Source: Microbacterium luteolum (lineage in GTDB: Bacteria; Actinomycetota; Actinomycetes; Actinomycetales; Microbacteriaceae). From it: 64,000 nt of DNA. A program made the translations under genes and the position numbers. Every line of letters starts with the position of its first letter. Positions within the stretch are counted from its first letter, which is position 1. This document shows, piece after piece, positions 25,330 to 33,173 of this stretch. The notes below the pieces were generated by a model that worked only from the letters and a program-made list of their open reading frames with translations, had not been told where the DNA came from and did not search any database. Location of the stretch: the NCBI RefSeq assembly GCF_039533965.1, contig NZ_BAAAUN010000001.1, positions 2,330,950 through 2,394,949 of the forward strand, given 5' to 3'.

Positions 25330-27030
25330 TCAGCCCTTCGCGGGGTCCTTGAGACCGATGATCGTCAGGTCCGTCAGGTTGGTGCTCGGGTAGTAGCCGG
25401 CGATGTTCTCACCGGGCAGGAAGATCCCCTTGCTGAACACGAGCGGCGCGATGGGCGACAAGCCCATGATCTGCTCGTCGAGGTCGCCCCACGCGGTCTT
25501 GGCCTCGTCGACGTCGGTCATCGCGGTGATCTCGTCGATGCGGTCGTTGATGGCCGGGTCGTTGATCTGGGCGAGGTTGGAGTTGCCCTTCTCGAAGATG
25601 TTCCGGCCGTCGAACAGCGGCGGGATGATCGTGCTGGCGCTCGACGCCCAGTCCGGGCACCATCCGGTGATCGCGGCGTCGTTCTGCTGCGCGGGCGTGC
25701 CGATCGTCTCGTAGTAGATCGAGGTGTCGATCACGTTGAGGTTCACGGTGATGCCGAGGGGCTCGAGAGCCTGCTGGATGGCCTCGGCCCGCCCCTGCAT
25801 GAGCGGCTGCGAACGGATGTCGAGGGTGAACTCGAAGCCGTCGGAGAGACCGGCCTCGTCGAGCAGCTCCTGCGCCTTCTCGGTGTCACCCTTGTCGCCC
25901 TCGGTCTCCCACAGGTTGAAGTCCTTGAAGCTGCTGACCACCGGCGGGATGATCGAGAACGCCGGGTCGGCGAGCTGCGTGCCGCCGCTCGCGTTGACCA
26001 GTGCCGAACGGTCGATCGCCCAGTTGACGGCGTTGCGCACGTTGACGTCGTCGAACGGCGCCTTGGTGGTGTTCATCGACATGTAGGTCGTGCAGAAGGC
26101 ATCCGCCGTGATCGCGCGGTCCTTCAGCTGCGGGGTCTGCAGACGCGGCAGGGTCGCGGCGCTCACGGTGCCCGAGATGGCGTTCTTGTCGTCGCTCTGA
26201 CCGGCGATCATGCGCTCGTCGATCGTCGCGGCGTCGATGCCGATCTCGAACTCCCAGTTGTCGGGGTACGCCTTGCGCACGTCATCCGTCGCCTCGTCCC
26301 AGAACTCGTTGCGCTCGAGCGTGATCGAGCTGCCGGGGGTGTACTCGGCGAGCGTGTACGGGCCCGAGGCGATGATGTCCTTGATGAACTCGTCGCCGGC
26401 TCCGGTGCCCTCGGGGAACGGCACCGCGTTGGGCTGCGCGAGCACGTTGTCGAAATCGGGGAACGGCTTCTTGAGGTGGAAGACGATCGTCTTGTCGTCG
26501 GGCGTCTCGATCGTGGGCAGGTCGCCCGAGACGTACGGGCCCTGGTAGCCCTCGGGGGCGTCGATGACCTGACGCAGGTAGGGCGAGCCGATGCCGACCT
26601 GGGGGTCCCACGAGCGCGAGATGCCGAACTTCATCGCCTGCGACGTGATGGGGGTGCCGTCGTCGAAGAAGATGTCGTCCTTGAGCGTGTAGGTCCAGGT
26701 GAGGCCGTCTTCCGAGGCCTCGCCGAGCGATTCGGCGAGGTCGGGGACGATGGCGTTCGGGTCTTTCGCGTCACCGGCGGCCTGCATGGTGAGGCCGCGG
26801 TAGATGAGGCGGTAGAAGGCGTTGACGCCGCCGTCGAAACCGCGGGACGGGTCGAGGTAGGAGAAGTCGGCGTTCTGCAGCATGTGCACCGTGCCGCCGG
26901 TCTTCGGGGTGCCGCCGGTGCCGGCCTGCGACGGGTCGGACTCTCCTCCACCGGCGGAACAGCCGGTGATGAACAGAGCGGATGCGGTGGCCGCGGCGAT
27001 GAACCCGGCGAGCCTCTTCGATGTGGTCAC
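25330..27030 (-). CDS. Peptide ABC transporter substrate-binding lipoprotein (SBP family 5)
   Basis: A 566-residue extracellular binding protein. A basic start, hydrophobic stretch and lipobox (AAATASALFITGCSAG) predict lipid anchoring at Cys. Family 5 features follow (GGTVHMLQNADFSYLDPSRG, then DGLTWTYTLKDDIFFDDGTP). I choose the GTG at 27028-27030, which has AGAAAGGTC upstream and gives a normal signal peptide; an in-frame ATG at 27060 would add ten residues. It leads the transporter-peptidase-glycosidase operon, with candidate operator C about 60 bases upstream. Confidence 0.93.
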   Translation of the reverse strand: MTTSKRLAGFIAAATASALFITGCSAGGGESDPSQAGTGGTPKTGGTVHMLQNADFSYLDPSRGFDGGVNAFYRLIYRGLTMQAAGDAKDPNAIVPDLAESLGEASEDGLTWTYTLKDDIFFDDGTPITSQAMKFGISRSWDPQVGIGSPYLRQVIDAPEGYQGPYVSGDLPTIETPDDKTIVFHLKKPFPDFDNVLAQPNAVPFPEGTGAGDEFIKDIIASGPYTLAEYTPGSSITLERNEFWDEATDDVRKAYPDNWEFEIGIDAATIDERMIAGQSDDKNAISGTVSAATLPRLQTPQLKDRAITADAFCTTYMSMNTTKAPFDDVNVRNAVNWAIDRSALVNASGGTQLADPAFSIIPPVVSSFKDFNLWETEGDKGDTEKAQELLDEAGLSDGFEFTLDIRSQPLMQGRAEAIQQALEPLGITVNLNVIDTSIYYETIGTPAQQNDAAITGWCPDWASSASTIIPPLFDGRNIFEKGNSNLAQINDPAINDRIDEITAMTDVDEAKTAWGDLDEQIMGLSPIAPLVFSKGIFLPGENIAGYYPSTNLTDLTIIGLKDPAKG

Positions 27031-27091
27031 GAGACCAGACCTTTCTGTCGTTAGCGCCATTGCGAATGGTTTCCATAGAACCCCATGACAG

Positions 27092-27110
27092 TGCAATGTA
27101 CAACTGTACT
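27092..27110. promoter_or_regulatory. Candidate GntR operator C before the transporter operon
   Basis: Read on the minus strand this is AGTACAGTTGTACATTGCA, which matches both halves of operators A and B (AGTACAnTTG and TTGCA) with a TTGTACA core. It lies about 60 bases upstream of the binding-protein start. The rest of the 27031-27296 gap shows no gene. Confidence 0.55.
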
Positions 27111-27296
27111 GGTGGATCTTTCCTACCGCAGCTTCGCCGTATCCGCCGATCTCGTAACACGATCGTCATTCGGCTGATGAGGGTTTCGGGGGCTGGTTTT
27201 TGCCGTCCACCAGGCGTTGTCGACATGGGGTGGGCTGCGCCGGGGCGGTCTGCCACTTTCCAGGAGACGCGTGCGCATCGAGGGAGAGCGACGAGA

Positions 27297-27851
27297 TGAG
27301 ATCACTCCGATACGGGATCAATGTGACGCTTGACGGGTGCGTCCACCACGAAGCGGGGCTGCCACCCGACGAGGAGTTCATGCGCTTCTGGACCGCCGAG
27401 ATCGAGCAGTCGGATGCCGAGATCTACGGCCGCGTGACCTATCAGATGATGGAGTCGGCCTGGCGCCGGCCGGCGGCATGTGGTCCGACTGGATGGGCGA
27501 GTCGGCGATCCCCTTCGCCGAGGCCATAGACCGGACGAGGAAGTACGTCGTGTCGATCACTCTCACCGAGGTCGATTGGAACGCCGAGCTGCTGCAGGGC
27601 GACGTGGGCGATGCTGTTCGGACGTGAAGCAGGAGCCGGGCGGGGAGCTGTCCGTGGATGGCGTGACGCTTCCCCTGGCCCTGGCGGATCTCCGCCTGAT
27701 CGACGAGTACCTGTTCGTGGTGCATCCGGTCGTCGCCGGGCGCGGGCCGACGCTGCTCGCCGGGTTGCGCGAGCGTCTCGAACTCGAGCTGGTGGAGCGG
27801 CAGGAGTTCCGGTCGGGCGTGGTCGCGCACCGGTACCGGCAGCGGGCGTGA
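27297..27851 (+). pseudogene. Frameshifted RibD-C/DHFR-family gene
   Basis: This is a broken paralogue of the intact gene at 31165-31734. Three frames are needed to read it. MRSLRYGINVTLDG to SAWRRPA is followed by a 4-base loss near 27475, then WSDWMGESAIPFAE to NAELLQGDVGDAVRT. A 1-base loss near 27616 precedes KQEPGGELSVDG to VVAHRYRQRA. Both copies share an upstream GGAGAGCGACGAG ribosome-binding site. Two independent deletions argue for decay, though a sequencing error at either site cannot be excluded. Confidence 0.85.
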
Positions 27852-27877
27852 GCTAGCCCTCGCGCGCGCTCACCTCC

Positions 27878-27909
27878 GGTCGTTGAGCGAGCGCAGCGAG
27901 ACGAAACGC
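27878..27909. repeat. REP-like intergenic repeat, copy 1
   Basis: GGTCGTTGAGCGAGCGCAGC followed by GAGACGAAACGC. The same element, in either orientation, recurs at 31039, 55136, 58181 and 62887, with a partial copy over the stop codon at 31726-31738. The GAGCGAGCGCAGCGAG core can fold on itself. The 27852-28016 gap holds nothing else recognisable. Confidence 0.75.
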
Positions 27910-28016
27910 CTTCCCACACCCCGCAAGGCAAAGCGCGCTCCACAAGGACGGATGCCGACAAACCGACCTTGCGAAGCGCACTTCACCTTCCGGGGCACAC
28001 ACCCCGACGGGCCTGA

Positions 28017-28946
28017 TCACGGAATGACGATGACCTTGCCCGCGATCCGCCCCGCGGCCGCCTCCGCGTGCAGCGCCGGAAGCTCCTCGAGGGGGATGCG
28101 CCGCGTGACCTCGAGGTGGAGGGCCCCGCTGTCGACCAGCGACACGAGCTCGGCGAGCTTCTCGGCATCGCTGCGGACGAAGACGACGACCGACCGCACA
28201 TTCCGCTCGGCGTCGTCGGGTGCGGGCATCCAGGCGGTGGTGCTGACCACGACTCCCCCGTCGCGGACCAGCCGCACGAGCGCGGTGAACTCGTCCGGTT
28301 CGATCGGTGCGAGGTTGAGGAGCATGTCGACCGGCTCGGAGACCGCGTCGAGCACACCGGTCTCGGTGTGGTCGATGATCTCGTCGGCTCCGGCTGCGCG
28401 GACGGCATCCGCACTCAGGGGGCTCGCAGTGGCGATGACGTAGGCGCCTGCGCGCTTGGCCAGGGCGATCGCGTACTTGCCGACGACGCCACCGGCGCCG
28501 ACGATGAGCACGCGCTGTCCGGCCTGGAGGTCTCCGTCGTCGAAGAGCGCCTGGCGCGCGGTGAGGGCGACGGAGGGGAGTGCTGCGGCATCCGCCAGCG
28601 GCACCGAGGTCGGCGCTGCGACGAGCGCCTCGGCCGGGGCGACGACGTACTCCGCCGCGCCGCCGTCTTCGGCCATCGGCAGGAAGCCGATCACGGCGTC
28701 GCCCACCGCGAAGCCGTCGACGCCCTCGCCGATCGCGTCGATCGTGCCCGAGACGTCGTACCCCGGCACGTGCGGGAGCACGATCGGGATGGGCAGGAAT
28801 CCCGCGCGCATGCCGTTGTCGGCGGCGCTGAAAGCGGATGCTGCGACGCGCAGCCGCACCTGCCCCGCACCCGGGACGGGCTGCTCGATGTCGCCGTACT
28901 GGAGCACCTCGGGTCCGCCCACTTCGTGGAACCGTACTGCCTTCAT
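28017..28946 (-). CDS. Quinone oxidoreductase-like NADP-dependent alcohol dehydrogenase
   Basis: A 309-residue zinc-free medium-chain dehydrogenase: GroES-like N-terminus (VRLRVAASAFSAADNGMRAG, VPGYDVSGTIDAIGEG) and NADPH fold (QRVLIVGAGGVVGKYAIALAKRAG). It is divergent from a MarR gene, with two perfect operator palindromes between them, one just upstream of its start. Its likely role is reduction of quinones or electrophilic carbonyls under MarR control. The natural substrate is unknown. Confidence 0.9.
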   Translation of the reverse strand: MKAVRFHEVGGPEVLQYGDIEQPVPGAGQVRLRVAASAFSAADNGMRAGFLPIPIVLPHVPGYDVSGTIDAIGEGVDGFAVGDAVIGFLPMAEDGGAAEYVVAPAEALVAAPTSVPLADAAALPSVALTARQALFDDGDLQAGQRVLIVGAGGVVGKYAIALAKRAGAYVIATASPLSADAVRAAGADEIIDHTETGVLDAVSEPVDMLLNLAPIEPDEFTALVRLVRDGGVVVSTTAWMPAPDDAERNVRSVVVFVRSDAEKLAELVSLVDSGALHLEVTRRIPLEELPALHAEAAAGRIAGKVIVIP

Positions 28947-28965
28947 GATTTTTCCCTTTCGTCAG

Positions 28966-29019
28966 TGCTTCGAATTCGAAGCAATATGGAGACGATAGCA
29001 CTGCTTCGAATTCGAAGCA
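28966..29019. promoter_or_regulatory. Twin MarR operators (two perfect 18-bp palindromes)
   Basis: TGCTTCGAATTCGAAGCA occurs exactly at 28966-28983 and again at 29002-29019, 36 bp apart start to start. They lie between the divergent oxidoreductase and MarR genes, one near each start. The arrangement predicts that MarR represses both promoters. Confidence 0.85.
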
Positions 29020-29036
29020 ACACATATACTGGGTGC

Positions 29037-29594
29037 ATGAGCACACAACCCCCTCGGCTCTCTGCCACGGAGCTCGCGGCCTACTTCGCGTTCACCGAGG
29101 TGAGCAGCCTGCTGCGGCACGCGGTCGAGAAGCAGCTGAAGGATGTCGGGCAGCTCAGTTACGTGCAGTTCCAGCTGCTGGCGCGGCTCGGCGATGCGCC
29201 CGGCGGCAGTCAGCGGATGACGGATCTCGCCGACGGCGTCGTCTACAGCCGCAGCGGGCTGACGTACCAGGCGCAGTCGCTCGAGGAGCGCGGTCTGGTC
29301 ACGCGTGCCCCGTCACCCGAGGATGAGCGGAGTACGATCGTCGCGATCACGGCCGCGGGCCGCGAGGTGCTGGCCAAGGTGTTCCCGGGGCACATCGAGG
29401 CCGTGAAGAGCCTGCTGTTCGAGTCACTGACGGATGCCGACGTCGAGGCGCTCGCGCGGATGATGACGCAGGTCAGCGGACACCTGCGGGCGAATCCCCC
29501 GCGCTCCGCCGGCCGGCGCAAGGCCCCGACCTCGGCACCCGCGAGCCCGAGTGCGTCGAGGGCGTCGAGTGCGCGAGGCTCTGTCACGGATTGA
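29037..29594 (+). CDS. MarR family transcriptional regulator
   Basis: A 185-residue regulator. The winged helix-turn-helix spans about residues 35-110: QFQLLARLGDAPGGSQRMTD, VYSRSGLTYQAQSLEERGLV and PEDERSTIVAITAAGREVL, the DxRS wing motif. A disordered, Ala/Ser/Pro-rich tail of about 30 residues follows. The ATG at 29037 sits 17 bases from the second operator palindrome. It very likely represses itself and the divergent oxidoreductase. Confidence 0.93.
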   Translation: MSTQPPRLSATELAAYFAFTEVSSLLRHAVEKQLKDVGQLSYVQFQLLARLGDAPGGSQRMTDLADGVVYSRSGLTYQAQSLEERGLVTRAPSPEDERSTIVAITAAGREVLAKVFPGHIEAVKSLLFESLTDADVEALARMMTQVSGHLRANPPRSAGRRKAPTSAPASPSASRASSARGSVTD

Positions 29595-29667
29595 GGTGAC
29601 ACCGGTCACCCATTCTCATGACACGGGGACACTGTGCACGCCATCGACGATGGAGTGCGATGGAAGG

Positions 29668-30330
29668 ATGTCCACTCAGCAGATCTCCATCGCTCATCCC
29701 GAGCCCGTCCGCTTCTGGCGCAGGCCCTTCCGGGTCGTGCGCGAGAACATGCGCGTCTACCTCATCCTCAACGCTGCTGCCTATGGGCTCGCGCTCCTCG
29801 GCTTCGCGATCGGGATCATCTTCCCCGATCTCGTCGCCGCCCGAGCCGCAGGGCTGGAGGAGGACGGGACGGGCGAGCTCGTGCGCTGGCTCGTCAATAC
29901 GCCTCCGCTGTTCGCGCTGACGATCCTCGGCGTGAACCTGTTCCGCCTCAGCGCTCTGACCATCGTGCTGCCGTCGCTGATCGTGCCGTTCGCTGGGCTC
30001 GCGTTCTTCGGGTACTGGTCCTTGACCACGGGGATCACTCTCGTCCCGACCTCGGACACGGGTTGGGTCGCGCTCATCCCGCACTCGCTGACGTTCCTCA
30101 TCGAACTGCAGGCCTACGTGCTGTTCCTGCTGGGAGCGTTCCTGGTCGGCAAGTACTGGCTCTTCCCGCGCACGGCGGGGGCAGAGAACCGGCGCCAGGG
30201 TTACCTGCGGGGCCTCCGTCAGCTGGGCCTGCTCGCACTCCCGGCGCTCGTGCTGCTCATCATCGGAGCCCTCTGGGAGGCGTATTCGCTGCGCTACCTG
30301 GTGCATCCGCTCGCGCAGCTGCTGCTCTGA
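29668..30330 (+). CDS. SpoIIM-like multi-pass membrane protein
   Basis: A 220-residue membrane protein with about five hydrophobic segments (near residues 28-50, 75-95, 96-118, 140-165 and 190-212). The pattern NxxxYxxxxxGFxxG, then a loop and a PHSLTFLIELQAYV segment, resembles the stage II sporulation protein M family, which in non-sporing actinobacteria has unknown roles. I take the ATG at 29668; ATG at 29650 is an alternative. The next gene starts 13 bases after its stop, suggesting an operon. Confidence 0.7.
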   Translation: MSTQQISIAHPEPVRFWRRPFRVVRENMRVYLILNAAAYGLALLGFAIGIIFPDLVAARAAGLEEDGTGELVRWLVNTPPLFALTILGVNLFRLSALTIVLPSLIVPFAGLAFFGYWSLTTGITLVPTSDTGWVALIPHSLTFLIELQAYVLFLLGAFLVGKYWLFPRTAGAENRRQGYLRGLRQLGLLALPALVLLIIGALWEAYSLRYLVHPLAQLLL

Positions 30331-30343
30331 GAGGAGCAGCTCC

Positions 30344-31024
30344 ATGTTCGATGAAGACGATGCCGATGCGCTCGGCATGCTCGGCGATGCCGACGACGGC
30401 GCGATGCCCCGCCGCCAGAAGCGCGGAGACGGGCGTCCGCTCGAACCTTTCCGCTGGTGGCATCTGGTGTCAGGTCGAAAGCTGTTCTCGTTGGCAGTGC
30501 CGCGGCCGGGCGCGCCGGATCTGATCTATGCGGTGGATGTGCGGTCCCATGAGGACGGCGACCCTCGCGCCTACCTCTATCGCGACGGGGCGCAGGCCGT
30601 CGTGTCGAGGCTGCCGGCGAAGTTCGCCGTCGAAGGCGGCGTGGTCCAGGTGGCGGCGGGCTCGTACGGTCTCCGGCGGATGCACTACGTCACGCCCGAC
30701 CGATCCGAGCGCCGACTCACGCCGCATCCGAGGTCGGCGGTCGGCCGCCGTCTGCGACTCGAGCAGACGCATCCGGTGGCGAGCCGGTGGATCGCCGCCA
30801 CCGCGATCGTCGTCCTGATCATCGGTGTGGGAGTGAATGTCCCGCAACTGGTGCAGGTGATCTCCGAGATCCCACCGATCGCGGAACGCTTCGGAACATT
30901 CGTCTCGCCCATCCATCTCCCCCTGTGGCTCAACATCGCCCTCGGCACCGGTGCGGCGCTGGCCAGCATGGAGCGCGGCCTCCGCCTCCGCTATCACTGG
31001 ACGCTCGACGGCCTCGGCAACTGA
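30344..31024 (+). CDS. Conserved hypothetical membrane protein
   Basis: A 226-residue protein whose family I do not recognise. An acidic N-terminus is followed by a soluble beta-rich region (about 35-125), then two membrane segments (about 148-170 and 196-212). A good ribosome-binding site (GAGAGGAG) precedes the ATG, and the gene follows the SpoIIM-like gene closely. The N-terminal residues 41-125 look like a compact sensory or cargo domain facing the cytoplasm. Confidence 0.75.
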   Translation: MFDEDDADALGMLGDADDGAMPRRQKRGDGRPLEPFRWWHLVSGRKLFSLAVPRPGAPDLIYAVDVRSHEDGDPRAYLYRDGAQAVVSRLPAKFAVEGGVVQVAAGSYGLRRMHYVTPDRSERRLTPHPRSAVGRRLRLEQTHPVASRWIAATAIVVLIIGVGVNVPQLVQVISEIPPIAERFGTFVSPIHLPLWLNIALGTGAALASMERGLRLRYHWTLDGLGN

Positions 31025-31038
31025 GCGATCGGCGACCC

Positions 31039-31103
31039 GGTCGTTGAGCGACACTTCGACTCGCTCCGCTCGCTCAGTGCGGGTCTTCAGCGAGACGAAA
31101 CGC
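31039..31103. repeat. REP-like intergenic repeat, copy 2 (expanded)
   Basis: It starts with GGTCGTTGAGCG and ends with AGCGAGACGAAACGC as in the other copies. The middle is longer and contains CTCGCTCCGCTCGCTCAG, an inverted fragment of the same element. This looks like two overlapping copies in opposite orientation. Confidence 0.65.
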
Positions 31104-31164
31104 TCGCGATCAGCATCTGGTACCGTCCGGGAGAGTCCGCTGCGCATCGAAGGAGAGCGACGAG

Positions 31165-31734
31165 ATGAGACCACTGCGGTATGCGATCAACGTCACGCTC
31201 GACGGCAGCGTCCATCACGAGGCGGGGCTCACTCCCGATGAGGAGTTCATGGACTTCTGGACCGCCGAGATGGATCGGTCCGATGCCGAGATCTACGGCC
31301 GGGTGACCTACGAGATGATGGAGTCCGCCTGGCGGCGGCCGGCGGATGGCGTCTGGCCCGACTGGATGGACGAGTCGGAGGTCCGCTTCGCCGAGCGCAT
31401 CGACCGGGCGAAGAAGTACGTCGTATCGAGCAGCCTCACGGCGGTGGACTGGAATGCCGAGCTGGTCGAGGGCGACCTGGAGGCGGCGATCCGCACGCTG
31501 AAGCAGGAACCGGGCAAGGGTCTCTCCGTGGGCGGCGTGACGCTCACCCTCGCGCTTGCCGATCTCGGCCTGATCGACGAGTACACGTTCGCCGTGCATC
31601 CGGTGCTCGCCGGAAGCGGCCCGAGACTCTTCGACGGGCTGCGCGAGAGGATCGAGCTCGAGCTCGTGGAGCGCCAGGAGTTCCGGTCGGGCGTGGTCGT
31701 GCAGAGGTACCGACCGGTCGCCCTCGGTCGTTGA
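31165..31734 (+). CDS. RibD C-terminal/dihydrofolate reductase-family protein
   Basis: A 189-residue protein of the small RibD-C reductase group: MRPLRYAINVTLDGSVHHEA at the start, AEIYGRVTYEMMESAW, then KGLSVGGVTLTLALADLGLIDEY and HPVLAGSGPRLF. Such proteins bind NADPH and reduce pterin- or pyrimidine-like substrates, but the substrate here is unknown. It is the intact version of the broken copy 3.9 kb upstream. A REP-like fragment supplies its stop codon. Confidence 0.88.
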   Translation: MRPLRYAINVTLDGSVHHEAGLTPDEEFMDFWTAEMDRSDAEIYGRVTYEMMESAWRRPADGVWPDWMDESEVRFAERIDRAKKYVVSSSLTAVDWNAELVEGDLEAAIRTLKQEPGKGLSVGGVTLTLALADLGLIDEYTFAVHPVLAGSGPRLFDGLRERIELELVERQEFRSGVVVQRYRPVALGR

Positions 31735-31748
31735 GCGCCCCCGCTACT

Positions 31749-31887
31749 TGGGTCGCTGAGCTTGTCGAAGCGCCCCCACGTGAGTCGCTGACCTCGACCC
31801 GTTGGGTCGCTGAGCTTGTCGAAGCGCCCCCACGTGCATCGCTGACCTCGCCCCGTTGGGTCGCTGAGCTTGTCGAAGCGTCCCCAC
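31749..31887. repeat. 54-bp tandem repeat, 2.6 copies
   Basis: Units begin TGGGTCGCTGAGCTTGTCGA at 31749, 31803 and 31857, exactly 54 bp apart; the third is cut short near 31887. Each unit holds the GGTCGCTGAGCTTGTCGAAG motif plus a degenerate GTCGCTGACCTCG. It lies between convergent genes (31734 and 31909). Confidence 0.85.
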
Positions 31888-31908
31888 CCCCGCGCCGCGA
31901 AACGCGCC

Positions 31909-32505
31909 TCAGACCCCGACCCCCGCCGCCCGCAGAGCAACACGAAGCGCGTCCGCCGACGTGAACCGATGCGTCGGCATCCCCAGCTCTTCCGCGCCAG
32001 CGAGCTTCGAGGCGGAGTCATCCGTGAAGAAGACCTCCGCGCCCGCGAGTCCGAGGGCGTCGAGCACGTGCTGGAACGCCCGGATGTCGGGCTTCGCCCA
32101 GCCGATCTCCGCGGAGTTGAAGATGGCGTCGAAGTGCGCGGTGAGGCCGAGCTCCGCGGCCTCGGCGGGGATCGTGTCGGTGCCGTTGGTGAGGATGGCG
32201 GTGCGGATGCCGGCGGCACGCAGTGCCTCCACGATGGCGAGCACGTCGGGGTCGGCCTCAGACGGCTGACACCCCCATTCCTCGGCCGCCGCCACCGAGC
32301 CGAGCGTGGCTCCGACGCGTTCAACCCACGTGCGGCGCGAGATCGCGCCGGTCGTCACCTGTGCGAGCAGATCCGGCTCGAAGGCGGCGTCCAGCACCGC
32401 GCCCGGCGAGAGGCCGTGCCGAGCCTCGATGTCGGCGGTGAAGTCCGCATCGAAATGGCGGACGACACCGTCGAGGTCGAACAGCACCGCGCGGATCGGG
32501 GTCAT
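31909..32505 (-). CDS. HAD-IA family hydrolase
   Basis: A 198-residue phosphatase-like protein. Motif I is VLFDLDGVVRHF (Asp nucleophile near residue 9), motif II is TAILTNGTD, the lysine is in GWAKPDIRAF and motif IV is FFTDDSASKLAGAEELGM. An alpha-helical cap lies between motifs I and II. The ATG at 32505 is used; a TTG one codon upstream is also possible. It starts just after the stop of the membrane-protein gene upstream. The substrate is unknown. Confidence 0.88.
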   Translation of the reverse strand: MTPIRAVLFDLDGVVRHFDADFTADIEARHGLSPGAVLDAAFEPDLLAQVTTGAISRRTWVERVGATLGSVAAAEEWGCQPSEADPDVLAIVEALRAAGIRTAILTNGTDTIPAEAAELGLTAHFDAIFNSAEIGWAKPDIRAFQHVLDALGLAGAEVFFTDDSASKLAGAEELGMPTHRFTSADALRVALRAAGVGV

Positions 32506-32508
32506 CAA

Positions 32509-33048
32509 TCAGCGCGTCGTCATGCGAGTGATCTCGACGTCGATGATCGCGAACGGGAACGGGCTGACGAGCGACCAGGAGTCACTGTCGAAAGTCTCCA
32601 GAGAAACCAGGCGGAACCACACCTGCGAGACCACCGCGGCGACCAGGACGAGCACGACGACGAGGATCGCCGCGCGGTCGAGGATGCGCACGGCCGCAGT
32701 TTCGTCGGCCGCCCTCATGACCCGTCCGATCGCGAGCAGCACGATCAGCGCGATGCCGACGAAGACGAGGGGGTTGGGTCCGAGCTCGAGGTTCACGCAG
32801 CGCGGAGCTTCGTCGACCGCCTGTCCGGTTGCGTCGACGAACCCGCCGTCAGAGCTGACGCCACCGGGGCAGCCACCTCTGCTGCCGCGCGTGAAGGCGG
32901 GGAACAACAGCCCGGCGACGAACGCGACGATCAGCAGGCGCCGGATGCGTCCAATCACGGTCGCGCCGGGGAGAGCGTCGACAGCGGTGTTCGGCGGCGA
33001 GGCCTGGGGCAGCGTCACGGCGGTCTCCTTCGTCGGCGGTCTCTTCAT
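32509..33048 (-). CDS. Hypothetical membrane protein
   Basis: A 179-residue protein I do not recognise, with three hydrophobic segments (about residues 35-52, 92-112 and 124-146). A loop between the first two has two cysteines (GCPGGV and RCVNLE) that could form an extracytoplasmic disulphide. It precedes the HAD gene, with a gap of only three bases. Confidence 0.65.
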   Translation of the reverse strand: MKRPPTKETAVTLPQASPPNTAVDALPGATVIGRIRRLLIVAFVAGLLFPAFTRGSRGGCPGGVSSDGGFVDATGQAVDEAPRCVNLELGPNPLVFVGIALIVLLAIGRVMRAADETAAVRILDRAAILVVVLVLVAAVVSQVWFRLVSLETFDSDSWSLVSPFPFAIIDVEITRMTTR

Positions 33049-33172
33049 CCTCGCGCAGCATCCGTCCGATAGGGAAGGGCGCGCGCGAACGTACGCGGTC
33101 CTGGGTGCGGTGTTCTTCCTGGTGTCGGCGGTGCGGCTGACGGTGGTACTGCGGAGGACGAGCGCGGCGTGA
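33014..33172 (+). pseudogene. Possible 3' remnant of a membrane-protein gene
   Basis: The plus-strand frame reads VSFVGGLFILAQHPSDREGR, then TYAVLGAVFFLVSAVRLTVV, ending in a stop at 33172. It has two convincing hydrophobic segments but no start codon or ribosome-binding site. Its 5' part overlaps the minus-strand gene. It looks like the end of a small membrane-protein gene whose front has been lost. The evidence is weak. Confidence 0.3.
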
Positions 33173-33173
33173 G

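Noticed and set aside
31749..31887. Regularly spaced repeat that might be a CRISPR array
   Set aside because: The whole 54-bp unit is repeated with no variable spacers, and there are no cas genes nearby.
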